From the NCBI GenBank assembly GCA_030278955.1, contig JAOANR010000011.1:27408403-27472402 (forward strand): a stretch of 64,000 nucleotides of DNA. Reading direction: 5' to 3'. A model generated the notes under the pieces. The model was not told the origin of the DNA. It ran no database searches and saw only the letters and a list, made by a program, of their open reading frames with translations. This document shows, piece by piece, positions 22,616 to 34,280 of this stretch (positions are counted from its first letter, which is position 1; the number at the start of each line of letters is the position of its first letter). The position numbers and the translations under genes were made by a program. This DNA is from Hygrophila difformis (lineage: Eukaryota; Streptophyta; Magnoliopsida; Lamiales; Acanthaceae).

Positions 22616-23054
22616 CCGGATATTTTTACTATTATTTTTAAGCCAATATTATTTTTAAGTTATTATTATTATTATTTTTAAGTGTACATCATTGTTTTTA
22701 AAGGTAATCCTTTATAGCCCAAATTATTATTTTAGCCCAAATCATTTTTAGCTCAACACTATTTTTACATCGAAGTCCAAATTATTTTCAAAGCCCAATT
22801 ATTATTTTTGGAGCCTAAATCCCCATATTTTCCATATGAGCCCAACTATTATTCTTTGGCCCAATATAGTGGCCCAAATTATACTGTTATCATTTTTAGT
22901 CTGCCAAGGGATAAATTTTATTTTTAAAAGCCCATGGGAAAAATAGTGTATTAATTTATTTTCGGGGTATCATCATTTGCATGTGCATACTGCATTTTCT
23001 ATATCTTAGATATCCTAGAAGCGACGTTCTAACTTAGATCTTTTGCTACACTAG

Positions 23055-23227
23055 ATGGCTAACCAAGATATGACAAATCTGATGGTAAAAATGATGAGCG
23101 CATATTTGGATTCGCAACAAAACATACAGCAATTGAAACACTGAGTAGCCCAATTGGAGGCAAATCTGCACCATATGGGGAATTTAAGGGAAGCAGACCA
23201 CCACCATATTAATCAACTTGAACAAGT
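23055..23227 (+). pseudogene. pre-gag coiled-coil ORF, N-terminal part
   Basis: From ATG 23055 the frame reads MSAYLDSQQNIQQLKH, hits TGA at 23142-23144, and continues VAQLEANLHHMGNLREADHH with leucine heptads. It ends in LEQV, where the LINE interrupts it. The match to the minus-strand ORF of element B (NAYLEGQQHINYFKTRVGQL, GHLRETDHHHI) shows it is a conserved extra ORF between the primer-binding site and gag. Function unknown; the coiled coil suggests self-association. The remainder resumes at 48745. Confidence 0.75.
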
Positions 23228-23239
23228 TAGTTTTAGGTC

Positions 23240-25540
23240 ATGCAAAGAGGTGGTGAGAGGCGTGCTCCGGCGAAGGAAGCGGTAGGGCCAAAGGAGAGTG
23301 GTGAGTGGAGGAACAGGACTGGTGAAAGGGGGGATGGAGAGGGCCGCAGGACCAGGGGCTGGAACAGATATGGACGATGTAGTAGTGGTAACTTTCGCAG
23401 AGAGGGAGATTGGGCTAGTGGCAATGCTCATAAAGCATCTTTTGGTGTCTACGTTGGGAATATACCGGTGGAAGCTGCCAACAGAGACATCTATCATGAG
23501 ATTGACAAGGTAGCTAGGGTTCGAGAGTGGTTCTTTCCTTCCAGAAAGTGGCCGGAGAATCGGTTAAAATTTGGATTCTTTCGTTTCCATAGGAGGTTCA
23601 AAGCTATAGAAGTTATTCGGCGAATGAACAATCGGACATGGATGGGGAGACACTAAGGGCGAACTGGGCATCACCAAGCCGAAAAGGTGTTGCCGAAGGG
23701 GAGTTTAGGAGGATTGGGCCGATGACTGGAGTTAGGGTTTCTGGAGGGAATGTCCGAATGGGAGGAAGGTTACCTGAAGGGGCGGCGGCTTGGAGGGATG
23801 AGATAACTTATGCCGAGGTAACTCGAGGGGACCAGGACTGGAACAGGCTAGGTGCTATAGCGAAAAAGGATGATGTAGTCCATTTAGAGGAGGTCCAAGA
23901 GGATGTCAAAAGATTTAGCAGTGTTGCGGTTGTTGAGTTAAAAAATCTGGAAGTTCTCACAGACTTCCAAGATTGGCTGTACAAAAACCATGATGAATGT
24001 GGAAAGGTACTGTATGGAGGTGGGCTTATGGTGGTTGTGACCTTCGATAAGCTGGAAGGGAGGGATAGATTTCTTTCTGACGGAACCGATTTTATTCACG
24101 TTGCATGGAAGAGACAATGGGATAAAAGAAACATGCTGCGACGACAGCTCATATGGTGTTATTTTATTGGGCTCCCATTCACAGTGTGGAGCGAGTCAAT
24201 TTTCACCGCCTGGTGAAGGGTTGGGGTGAGATGATATCGATCGACGAGGAAACAAAGAAAAAGAAGAGATTTGACCGGGCTAAGCTACTGGTGGCAGTGG
24301 ATGACAAAGCCAACATCCCGTCTAAGATCCTAGTCCAAGTGGGTGGTTACACAACGGTGGTGCGTATATCCGCCAATCTAAGTGAAGCGGTAGTGGTGGA
24401 GGATCAAAATGGGGAAGATCGGAGGAGTGAACCAGTTGAGCGGTTGTCCGACAACAGAACAAGGGGACTTTCATCGGAGATGCATAAATTGGGAAAGTCC
24501 CGGATCTCCAAATCTGGGGAATTGGAAAGATCGCTAACGGTAGAGCATGGGAGAATGGAAAATATTGAAACGGTGGCGGCTACGAATGATGATGACCTCG
24601 ATGCATGCAAAGGTGCTCGCCTAGGTCATGAGAACTGTCTAGTAGAGGGGGTGGGAGTTATGGAGGTGGTGGAGGATATAAGTCCAGAAGGGGCATTTAG
24701 TGGCCGAGTGAATTAAGGGATAATGGCAAATATGGGCCAAGTGGAGTGGGCTATGAGATAATAACAGATGGGTGTAATGGTGGGCCTTCAGATGGGCCTC
24801 TGATGGGTGTGTATGGTGGGCCTTCAATGGAAATGGACGGTGGGCCTTCAATGCATATGGTTGGTGGGTTTAAGGGGTTCATGGGCCCGAACGTTGACAA
24901 ATCCCTCTCAACATCAGAAAATGGGGTGGGTGTTGGCAAGATTAATCCGATTCAAAAAGGGGGAAGGAGGAGAGAGTTGGATAAGGGAGAGGAGCGGTGC
25001 GTAGTGGGCGAGATGTCTCAGGCAGGATCTCCTACATCGGATGAGAGAAGTGTCGAAAGGGTGGATAATAGTGGGAATGTCTCGGCGGCAGTGGATTATG
25101 GAATTGGTGATGGGATAGGTGAGTCCAATGGTATTATTGTGGAGGAGGCGATGGGAATTTCATAGAACGACATGTTAATTTCCGAGACTGCGGACGGTCC
25201 CCAACCATCGGATTTTTCGGAGTTCAAAAGGATTGAAGAGGCTATGAATTTGGTGCTGAAGGGGAAGAGAGGGTTGCGGCCGAGGGGACGTCCCTGTAAA
25301 AGGAAGATGGGATTCAATGGGGTGCTTGGGAAAGGAAAAGCAATTGAGGCGGGTGGACGAAAAGAAGATCAATTTGCTAAATTGCAATTTTCCACCCTGC
25401 GGTTGAAAGAGGGGATTAGGCTTGTGGATTTTTCGGACGTGGAGTCAATCTTTGAATTAGCGTCGGCGTTGGGGTTGGTGTGTGAGAAGAGAAGGGAGGA
25501 GGCTACAAAGAGGATTCGGGTAGAATTGGATAGGATGTAG
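23240..25540 (+). pseudogene. LINE ORF1 with RRM RNA-binding domain
   Basis: Starts 12 bp from the LINE 5' end with an Arg/Gly-rich leader. It then has an RRM at about residues 64-135 of the first frame: RNP2 VYVGNI and RNP1 KFGFFRF. The frame shifts near 23640, and the next part (23638-24216, 24153-24716) resembles the DUF4283-like central region of plant ORF1 proteins. A low-complexity tail follows, rich in GGPS and MDGGPS units (24746-25165), and a basic C-terminus ends at 25540. ORF1 normally coats LINE RNA. At least four frame breaks make it non-functional. No CCHC knuckle was seen, as expected when RRM replaces it. Confidence 0.85.
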
Positions 25541-25580
25541 GCAGTCAGGGTGCTTTTGTTGATTGGGGAACCTGTAGTAT

Positions 25581-26216
25581 TATGAAGTTGATTACATGTA
25601 ATAATTTAAGGGGGTTGAATGGGGGGGGGTGAGGCATAGGGCAGTCACGAGGTTGTGCAAAAAGGTTAGGCCGACGGTGTTGTTTGCTCAAGAGACTAAA
25701 ATGGGGGATATTCGTGAGAGGCTGGTATATAGAATTTGGGGCTCGAAAGGATGTGGATTTTCTTATCAGCCTGCTATTGGTAATGCAGGTGGTATCCTGG
25801 TGATTTGGGATGAAAATTTGAGTTCTTTTGGGGTGGTGGAACATGAGCACTATTTTATCTGGATAAGGGGTTTTATCAAAGGAATAGAGGGGGTTATTAA
25901 TCTGATCACTGTCCATGCCCCCAATAGTAGAAGGGAAAGAGCAGAATTCTGGGATTGTCTCACACAGAAATGTAGCACAGGGGAATGGGGAGTTATGGTG
26001 TATTAATGGGGATTTTAACGCGGTTATGTCGGAGGGGGTTGAGGATTGGCGTTAGTGAGGATATCGGGTCAATGAGAGACTTTAGAGATTTTGTCGATCG
26101 GGAGGGCCTAGTTGATTTACCAATGGAAGATGGTCTCTTTACGTGGATAGGCAGGGGTGGGAGGGCTTGTAGTAGACTCGATAGGTTTCTCATTTCACCG
26201 GATTGGTTGGGAGTGG
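25581..26216 (+). pseudogene. LINE ORF2 endonuclease, part 1
   Basis: Starts MKLITCNNLRGLN at 25581, the usual opening of plant L1 ORF2. The frame is lost in a run of G near 25618-25628 and regained as the 25629 frame. The catalytic Glu motif FAQETKM and the NLITVHAPN and GDFNAVMSEG strands of the endonuclease/exonuclease/phosphatase fold are present, the last in a second frame near 26010. DGLFTWIGRG and SRLDRFLIS follow. It is interrupted at 26217 by Tekay element A. Confidence 0.87.
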
Positions 26217-26221
26217 TAGGA

Positions 26222-29200
26222 TGTAATACCCGGGGTTTTTACAACGCCCAAAGAAACGAAATAAAATTTATTTCCGAGAAGAAAATAATTTATTACAATA
26301 AATTATTGCTCGGAAATGGCGTGACCGATAAATTCAAAGAATTCGAACCCAGATTTTGGTCAAGTCAAAATGGGATGAAAGAGGGAAAGGAAGCCCGAAG
26401 ATATTCCATGGATTAATCCCAAAAGAATTGAAATTAAATTCAAGAAGGAAAAGAATTTTAATTCCAAGAACCCGCGAAGTCGGAAATAATTTAATTAGAT
26501 AAATTATTGCACGGGAGCCACAGGACGACGAATTCAAGCCGACGGATTCGAACTCGACGAATTCTTGATTTCAAATATGAAATTCATTGGAGTCAAAATA
26601 AAATTTAGAAAGGAATCGTAACCCCAGAAATGACCCGAAAAGTCGAACCAAAAACGTAGGGGATAGAAACCCAATCGAGAAAAGAATAAAAGACCCGACG
26701 GACCACGCGGACCGCCGAACCGGCCGGTCCGGCCGGCCCGAGCTCACCGCGCGCCACCGCGCAGCCACCGCGCGGACGAAGGCGTCGCGACGCCAGGCCT
26801 GGCACGCGTGCTCCGCGCGGGCATAGGCGTGGGTGCGCGCCACCTCCGCGACAGAGGAGCTGAAGGTGTAATCTTTCCTTCGGGGGTGATTTTCTTGCCT
26901 AAATTACAATTTCCTTCGAGGGAAACCGCATTCCAGCCTTAAGAAGGCTTAAGGACGGCTGGGGCGCCTCAAAAACCCTAATCCCACAGAAACCAATCCC
27001 CACAATACTCCCAAACTTCCTCTCCAAGCCAAACTCCCCCGACGAAACTTTCCGGCGAACATTCCGGCAACGACGAGGCGAACGGGACAGAACCACTGCC
27101 TCATAGAACCATGGTAAGTCTTAATATAGTGTTCCATCCGTCCATAAGTCTCCAAAACTCGAATTCTAACCCTTTTCCTTTGCCATGATTTCACGCCGGA
27201 AAACGAACAAAAAGCGATCGGAAGGATTGGCCGTTCGTCGCGACCCTAAGACGTCCGGATACCCGATCCAGTGACCTTTATCTCTAAAACAGTAAGTTAA
27301 GACCTTACTTACAAATGTTTGTGGTTTATTGTTGTTTAAAACTCGAGATCTATACCCGTAACAAAAATCGATTTCTAAAACCCCTATTTCGTCCAATCTC
27401 AAAAACTCGCCTAAACCTCGACCTTCGGGAATTCAAACCGAAAACTTTTCAACATAGATTTTGTTCCTAAGACTTTAATCTATCTTGTGTCCAAATTTCA
27501 GCCATTGACATTAAGATTTGCTATCCCAAATCTTGCCGTAAACTTTCTGTGACAAACCGAACATTTGAAACTATTGACAGATTTCATTACTCGACTTGAT
27601 GCATGTTTTTCACCCGTTTTTAGAATGATTCAACTCTGCATTTCTAAACAACAATTGTAGATAAATGTGTCTAGATTATGCATATAAAATTTCATGGATT
27701 TTGGAGTTCATTTGATATGTCAAACGTCCGAATTTCAGAACCTGTTTTAAGCGATCTTTTGAGTCCGCGCGTGTACAGCGTGTTGTGGTCTATTTTTGAA
27801 CATCTAAAATTCATTATTTCTAAATTCTTAAAACATGAAAGTTGTTCATTAATGTGTTGTGTATCTCCTGTAAAAAGTTCGGATCAATTGGTTTTGAAAT
27901 GAATTTTTAATCGGCGTCGCACGAACCCGTGACGAAATCAGTTTTGAGACAGAAATTCCCTTTTGTAAAGAACTCAAATTTTGACTCACTTCGAAACTTA
28001 TTTCCAAAAACTTAAAACATGAAAGTTGTTCGTGTGTGTGTTTTTGAGCTACTGTGTAAATTTAAGAATTTTTGGTGTAAAGATAAATTTTTAATTAAGA
28101 AAGGCGTAAACTGCCTCGAATCGGATTTTTCGAACTTGAGAAAACTCGAACTACGAAACGCGACATCGAATATTTTGATAACATTGAAATACAAACTTTC
28201 GAAAAATCCCGTTCACTAGGCTGAGCCGATCTTCATGCTATCATTATTTTGAGACTGCCTCGTTAGTGGTCTCCCTACTATCTGAGATTGCCTCGTTAGT
28301 GATCTCCTTATTATGCCAAAACGGCAGTTGTGCACATGGCCTGCCGGAACGGCAGTGAGAAATACACGGCCTGCCCGAGTGGCAGTGAAACCGCTTGAAA
28401 GGCCTGTCAAATGACAGTTGACATACGTGCCTGTCAAATTGACAGTAGATACACACGGCTTGCCGAAATGGCAATCGAGATACATGGTTAGCCAAAACGG
28501 CAGTCAATACTGATATGGCTGCGGCCGCCGGTTCACCGGCTAACTGGTTATGATTTTTGAGATTGCCTCGTTAGTGATCTCTCTTGTGTGGTGTCCTCTT
28601 CTTAGTTGCGGGATAAAATATAAAAGACTTGTGTGAGTGTTGATTACGCTTAAATCTTTTGTATCATGTTTTTAAATTACGTCATTTAAGTTATGCTTTT
28701 AAAATCCGCTTTAAAATTAAGTCTTTTAAATTATGCATTGTCGTCTTGAATAAATTAAACATGTTTTCCGCTGCGAATAAAATATGGATTTTTAAAGTAA
28801 TGCATGACAAGTGAATCTTTGGATTTAAACACATGTAACCCCTTAAATTGTTTTGTTAGGGCTTAACTTACTCAGTATTTTATATACTAATAAAACCCGT
28901 TGTTCATTTTTCTATTACAGAGTATGGAGCATGATCATGCATCGGGGATCACTTTGGGTATTTAATTATTTGTTCTACACGACTTGCATACGGGCTTGTT
29001 AACCCGAGTTTTGGCCATGTCGGCCCTGTATTTAATTTCTGCTGCAACCTATTATTTTTATTATCATGTATGGATGATATTACATTATCATTTTTAAGTA
29101 ATTCCGGACTTGCTTTTAAAACTTTTTCCAACACCTATAGCATTGCATCTCTTTAGCAAGCTCGGAGGAACCGTGTCTTGCTAGGGAGGTATGGCGGTGG

Positions 29201-29236
29201 CACCCCGGCCTGGGTTATCAAATCCGGGGTGTTCCA
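26222..29236 (+). repeat. element A 5' LTR (3015 bp)
   Basis: Nearly identical to the 3' LTR at 31257-34275, with scattered substitutions and small indels. It holds a CpG-rich block (26693-26850), diverged internal repeats containing AAACATGAAAGTTGTTC (27830-28100), and the hairpin array at 28251-28581. ORFs within it have no homology and are ignored. Confidence 0.95.
28251..28581 (+). repeat. hairpin array in element A 5' LTR
   Basis: Two units with loop TGCCTCGTTAGTG and arms GAGAC/GTCTC and GAGAT/ATCTC open the array, and a third (GAGAT/ATCTC) closes it at 28559-28581. Between them are seven small hairpins with loops of 4-5 bases. Their arms include TGCC/GGCA, TGTC/GACA and TTGCC/GGCAA, spaced about 30 bases apart. 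Arms change together between units. Confidence 0.8.
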
Positions 29237-29239
29237 AAG

Positions 29240-29251
29240 TGGTATCAGAGC
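29240..29251 (+). other. primer-binding site of element A (tRNA-iMet)
   Basis: TGGTATCAGAGC, three bases after the 5' LTR end. Confidence 0.93.
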
Positions 29252-29769
29252 CCGGAAATATTTTTAAATTATTATTATTATTTTGGCCAATATAGAGGCC
29301 CAAGATTTTTAAACAAATATTAATATTATTTTAAAATTTTTAAGTACCATTATTATTATTTAAATTTTTAAGTTTTATTTCCATGGAACAAAATTTATTT
29401 TAAACCATGGAAAATATTTATATATGCATAGAAATTTTTCCAACAAGTTTTTAAAGTCACGAAAATATTTTTCGGGGTTGGGGTAGCATTGTATAAAGCA
29501 TACATGCATTCGCATACATACATACATGAATATCGCGCTAATTTTTTTTATGTGAATTAACAGTGTCAAAACTCTTACCTTCAAATTGGTCATGACCTTG
29601 ACTTAGAAGCGTTTGCTTTAAACTAATTCTGCCTCAGTCTTATAATTTGATCACCTAAGTTTAGCATTCTCCTATCTATTACCTCTTTCCAATCCTACCT
29701 TATAGATTTTCTTGAACGCTAACTTGCCTTAGATTAAAAACTCATCTTCACGTGCGTTGATAACAGAGA

Positions 29770-30783
29770 ATGACACCTAAGGGAAAATCGAGAAAGGAAA
29801 TCCCAAACAACACTAACGCTGACCTCCCCAACACACCGAACAATAATGAGATCCCTCAGAACGTAGGAGGGCGAGCGCCTCATGTTCCCAACAATATGGA
29901 TGAGCGTCTAAGGACTGTCGAGGAAGTTCTCGTAGTATTAGGAAATGCTGAAGTGCAACGTGCACAAGCGGGTGTACCACCACCGGTAACCCGGGTCAAC
30001 TACTTAGCCTTCGTAAACCCTTACCAACCACCCCACTACGCCGACGAAGAGGACCCGGCTCAGCTAGAGGAATGGATACGGACGTTCGACAACCTGTTGA
30101 ACGCCGTAAAGTGTCCCGACGGGGAAAAGGTTCACGTAGCTTCATACTACCTAGGAGGCGAGGCGGATGATTGGTGGCAAGCCACCCAATGGAAACGTGC
30201 GGAGTACGACGAGCCCTACACATGGTCAGAATTCATGGATCTGCTTAGGGATCATTTTTATCCCATGAGCACGAAGGCTGCCATGTACGAGGAATTTCTG
30301 GCACTAAGGCAAGGAGGAAAAACGGTCCAAGAATACTATAACCGTTTCAAGGAGTTTGTGCGGTTCGCGCCAAGACTGGTGCCAACTGATGTAGAGAAGG
30401 CGCAGAAGTTCGAGATGGGACCAAACCTATCCATTAGAGAGGTGATCACGGGTGAGCACTACCCAGACCTACAAGCTTTGTATGATCGTGCGGTAGCAGT
30501 GGCACGAGTTCAAGGACTGAAACGGAAATCGGTAGATGGGACTAACCAAGGACCACAAGGAGGATACAAGAGGAATAAGGACCATGTCCGTAGAAACTCG
30601 AACCAACCACATCAAAACGACAATGGACGAAACAAGGGGATAGTCTTCAACCATGGTGACTATGCGCCACCATGTCCAAAGTGTGGTAAACCACACTATG
30701 CGAGAGGATGCCCTCAGCCTGGAGCATGCCTTCGGTGCGGCCGACATGGTCATCAGCTGTGTGACTGTCGGACGCGAATATAA
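29770..30783 (+). CDS. Tekay element A gag (capsid and nucleocapsid)
   Basis: 337 residues from ATG 29770. Residues 1-70 are a disordered leader (MTPKGKSRKEIPNNT, MDERLRTVEEVLVVLG). Residues about 80-235 are the retrotransposon capsid domain (NPYQPPHYADEEDPAQLEEW, GGEADDWWQATQ, FMDLLRDHFYP, VQEYYNRFKEFVRFAPRLV). Two zinc knuckles follow (CPKCGKPHYARGC and CLRCGRHGHQLCDC). The stop TAA at 30781-30783 falls where related gags (outer element and C) continue RIENI, so the C-terminal tail was lost by nonsense mutation. Capsid and knuckles are intact, so particles could still have formed. No protease follows. Confidence 0.9.
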   Translation: MTPKGKSRKEIPNNTNADLPNTPNNNEIPQNVGGRAPHVPNNMDERLRTVEEVLVVLGNAEVQRAQAGVPPPVTRVNYLAFVNPYQPPHYADEEDPAQLEEWIRTFDNLLNAVKCPDGEKVHVASYYLGGEADDWWQATQWKRAEYDEPYTWSEFMDLLRDHFYPMSTKAAMYEEFLALRQGGKTVQEYYNRFKEFVRFAPRLVPTDVEKAQKFEMGPNLSIREVITGEHYPDLQALYDRAVAVARVQGLKRKSVDGTNQGPQGGYKRNKDHVRRNSNQPHQNDNGRNKGIVFNHGDYAPPCPKCGKPHYARGCPQPGACLRCGRHGHQLCDCRTRI

Positions 30784-31256
30784 AACATAAACAGGAGAGA
30801 GGACGTGAACACTCAGTCCAAGCAACCGTAAGAAGTTTTCGAGCATCGATAACTGCGTTTTTTTTAGTTTGATTCGACGAATTGTATCCAATAAAAAAAT
30901 AAACAAATTCAGATTGTTTTGAACTACGTTATGACTTGATCCCTTCACGGGGTACGTAGGCAGCTTGGAAATCTAAATTCTGGGTTCAGTCAGATAATAA
31001 CAAACAACAACACACATTAATACAATCACGCAACCAAACAATGTCCGAGCTCGCAAGGAGCTAACCCCCAACTTCGAGGACGAAGTTGATTCCTAAGGGG
31101 GAGAGGATGTAACACCCGAGAAATTTAATTCGCGTTCAAAGGAATGGAATAAATTTCTTGTGGAAAGTAGATGGAAATACCCCAACATTAAATTGAGCCC
31201 AAAAGAAAGCGAGGGCGCAACTTCGGGGACAAAGTTGATTCTTAAGGGGGGCAGAC
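30784..31256 (+). other. element A 3' internal region with two polypurine tracts
   Basis: Non-coding. Near 30940-30963 is the hairpin-forming word CCCTTCACGGGGTACGTAGG, which lies inside the LTR in elements B and C. At about 31090-31120, TAAGGGGGAGAGGA is followed by TGTAACACCCGAG, which looks like a polypurine tract and LTR start of the B family. The working tract TTCTTAAGGGGGGCAGAC (31239-31256) precedes the real 3' LTR. Confidence 0.75.
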
Positions 31257-34200
31257 TGTAATACCCGGGGTTTTTACAACGCCCAAAGAAACGAAATAAA
31301 ATTTATTTCCGAGAAGAAAATAATTTATTACAATAAATTATTGCTCGGAAATGGAGTGACCGATAAATTCAAAGAATTCGAACCCAAATTTTGGTCAAGT
31401 CGAAATGGGATAAAAGAGGGAAAGGAAGCCCGAAGATATTCAATGGATTAATCCCAAAAGAATTGGAATTAAATTCAAGAAGGAAAAGAATTTTAATTCC
31501 AAGAACCCGCGAAGTCGGAAATAATTTAACTAGATAAATTATTGCACGGGAGCCACGGGACGACGAATTCAAGCCGACGGATTCGAACTCGACGAATTCT
31601 TGATTTCAAATATGAAATTCATTGGAGTCAAAATAAAATTTAGAAAGGAATCGTAACCCCAGAAATGACCCGAAAAGTCGAACCGAAGACGTAGGGGATA
31701 GAAACCCGATCGAGAAAATAAAAAAAGACCCGACGGACCACGCGGACCGCCGAACCGGCCGATCCGGCCGGCCCGAGCTCGCCGCGCGCCACCGCGCGGA
31801 CGAAGGCATCGCGACGCCAGGCCTGGCACGCGTGCTCCGCGCGGGCATAGGCGTGGGTGCGCGCCACCTCCGTGCCAGAGGAGCTGAAGGTGTAATCTTT
31901 CCTTCGGGGGTGATTTTCTTGCCTAAATTACGATTCCCTTCAAGGGAAACCGAATTCCAGCCTTAAGGAAGGCTTAAGGACGGCTGGGGCGCCTCAAAAA
32001 CCCTAATCCCACATAAACCAATCCCCACAATACTCCCAAACTTCCTCTCCAAGCCAAACTCCCCCGACGAAACTTTCCGGCGAACATTCCGGCGACGACG
32101 AGGCGAACGGGATGGAGCCACTGCCTCATAGAACCTTGGTAAGTCTTAATATAGTGTTTCATCCGTCCATAAGTCTCCAAAACTCGAATTCTAACCCTTT
32201 TCCTTTGCCACGATTTCACGCCGGAAAACGAACAAAAAGCAATCGGAAGAATTGGCCGTTCGTCGCGACCCTAAGTCGTCCGGATACCCGCTCCAGTGAC
32301 CCTAATCTCTAAAACAGTAAGTTAAGACCTTACTCACAAATTTATGTGGTTTATTGTTGTTTAAAACTCGAGATCTATACCCGTAACAAAAATCGATTTC
32401 CAAAAACCCTATTTTCGTCCAATCTCAATAACTCGCATAAAACTCGACCTTCGGGAATTCAAACCGGAAACTTTTCACATAGATTTTGTTCCTAAGACTT
32501 TAATCTATCTTGTGTCCAAATTTCAGCCATTGACATTAAGATTTGCTATCCCAAATCTTGACGTAAACTTTCTGTGACAAACCGAACATTTGAAACTGTT
32601 GACAGATTTCATTACTCGACTTGATGCATGTTTTTCACTCATTTTTCGAATGATTCAACTCTGCATTTCTAAACAAAAATTGTAGATAAATGTGTCTAGA
32701 TTATGCATAGAAAATTTCATGGATTTTGGAGTTCATTTGATATGTCAAACGGCCGAATTTCAGAACCTGTTTTAAGCGATCTTTTGAGTCCGCGCGTGTA
32801 CAGCGTGTTGTGGTCTATTTTTGAACATCTAAAATTCATTATTTCTAAATTCTTAAAACATGAAAGTTGTTCATTAATGTGTTGTGTATCTCCTGTAAAA
32901 ATTTCGGATCAATTGGTTTTGAAATAAATTTTTAATCGGCGTCGCACGAACCCGTGACGAAATCAGTTTTGAGACAGAAATTCCCTTCTGTAAAGAACTC
33001 AAATTTTGACACACTTCGAAACCTTATTTCCAAAAACTTAAAACATGAAAGTTGTTCGTGTGTGTGTTTTTGAGCTACTATGTAAATTTCAGAATTTTTG
33101 GTGTAAAAATGAATTTTTAATTAAGAAAGGCGTAAACTGCCTCGAATCGGATTTTTCGAACTTGAGAAAACTCGAACTACGAAATGCGACATCGAATATT
33201 TTGATAACATTGAAATACGAACTTTCGAAAAATCCCGTTCACTAGGCTGAGCCGATCTTCATGCTATCATTATTTTGAGACTGCCTCGTTAGTGGTCTCC
33301 CTACTATCTGAGATTGCCTCGTTAGTGATCTCCTTATTATGCCAAAACGGCAGTTGTGCACATGGCCTGCCGGAACGGCAGTGAGAAATACACGGCCTGC
33401 CCGAGTGGCAGTGAAACCGCTTGAAAGGCCTGTCAAATGACAGTTGACATACGTGCCTGTCAAATTGACAGTAGATACACACGGCTTGCCGAAATGGCAA
33501 TCGAGATACATGGTTAGCCAAAACGGCAGTCAATACTGATATGGCTGCGGCCGCCGGTTCACCGGCTAACTGATTATGATTTTTGAGATTGCCTCGTTAG
33601 TGATCTCTCTTGTGTGGTGTCCTCTTCTTAGTTGCGGGATAAAATATAAAAGACTTGTGTGAGTGTTGATTACGCTTAAATCTTTTGTATCATGTTTTTA
33701 AATTACGCATTTAAATTACGTCATTTAAGTTATGCTTTTAAATTCCGCTTTAAAATTAAGTCTTTTAAATTATGCATTGTCGTCTTGAATAAATTAAACA
33801 TGTTTTCCGCTGCGAATAAAATATGGATTTTTAAAGTAATGCATGACAAGTGAATCTTTGGATTTAAACACATGTAACCCCTTAAATTGTTTTGTTAGGG
33901 CTTAACTTACTCAGTATTTTATATACTGATAAAACCCGTTGTTCATTTTTCCATTACAGAGTACGGAGCATGATCATGCATCGGGGATCACTTTGGGTAT
34001 TTAATTATTTGTTCTACACGACTTGCATACGGGCTTTTTAACCCGAGTTTTGGCCATGTCGGCCCTGTATTTAATTTCCGCTGCAACCTATTATTTTTAT
34101 TATCATGTATGGATGATATTACATTATCATTTTTAAGTAATTCTGGACTTGCTTTTAAAACTTTTTCCAACACCTATAGCCTTGCATCTCTTTAGCAAGC

Positions 34201-34275
34201 TCGGAGGAACCATGTCTTGCTAGGGAGGTGTAGCGGTGGCACCCCGGCCTGGGTTATCAAATCCGGGGTGTTACA
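31257..34275 (+). repeat. element A 3' LTR (3019 bp)
   Basis: Partner of 26222-29236. The hairpin array is repeated at 33277-33607. It ends GGGTGTTACA against the target duplication TAGGA. The closeness of the two LTRs indicates a fairly recent insertion compared with the broken outer element. Confidence 0.95.
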
Positions 34276-34280
34276 TAGGA

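Larger units (their letters stand above)
26222..34275 (+). mobile_element. Tekay element A: non-autonomous gypsy, gag only (8054 bp)
   Basis: 5' LTR 26222-29236, primer-binding site 29240-29251, gag 29770-30783, polypurine tract 31239-31256, 3' LTR 31257-34275. The 5-bp target duplication is TAGGA (26217-26221 and 34276-34280). The LTRs begin TGTAATACCCGGGG and end GGGTGTTACA (GTTCCA in the 5' copy). The internal region is only 2.0 kb and has no protease, reverse transcriptase or integrase, so the element must have been mobilised in trans. It interrupts the LINE endonuclease. Confidence 0.95.

Noticed and set aside
28216..28507. ORFs of 87-89 codons repeated at 33242-33533
   Set aside because: Open frames produced by the hairpin array in element A LTRs; the 'protein' repeats only reflect the DNA repeats.
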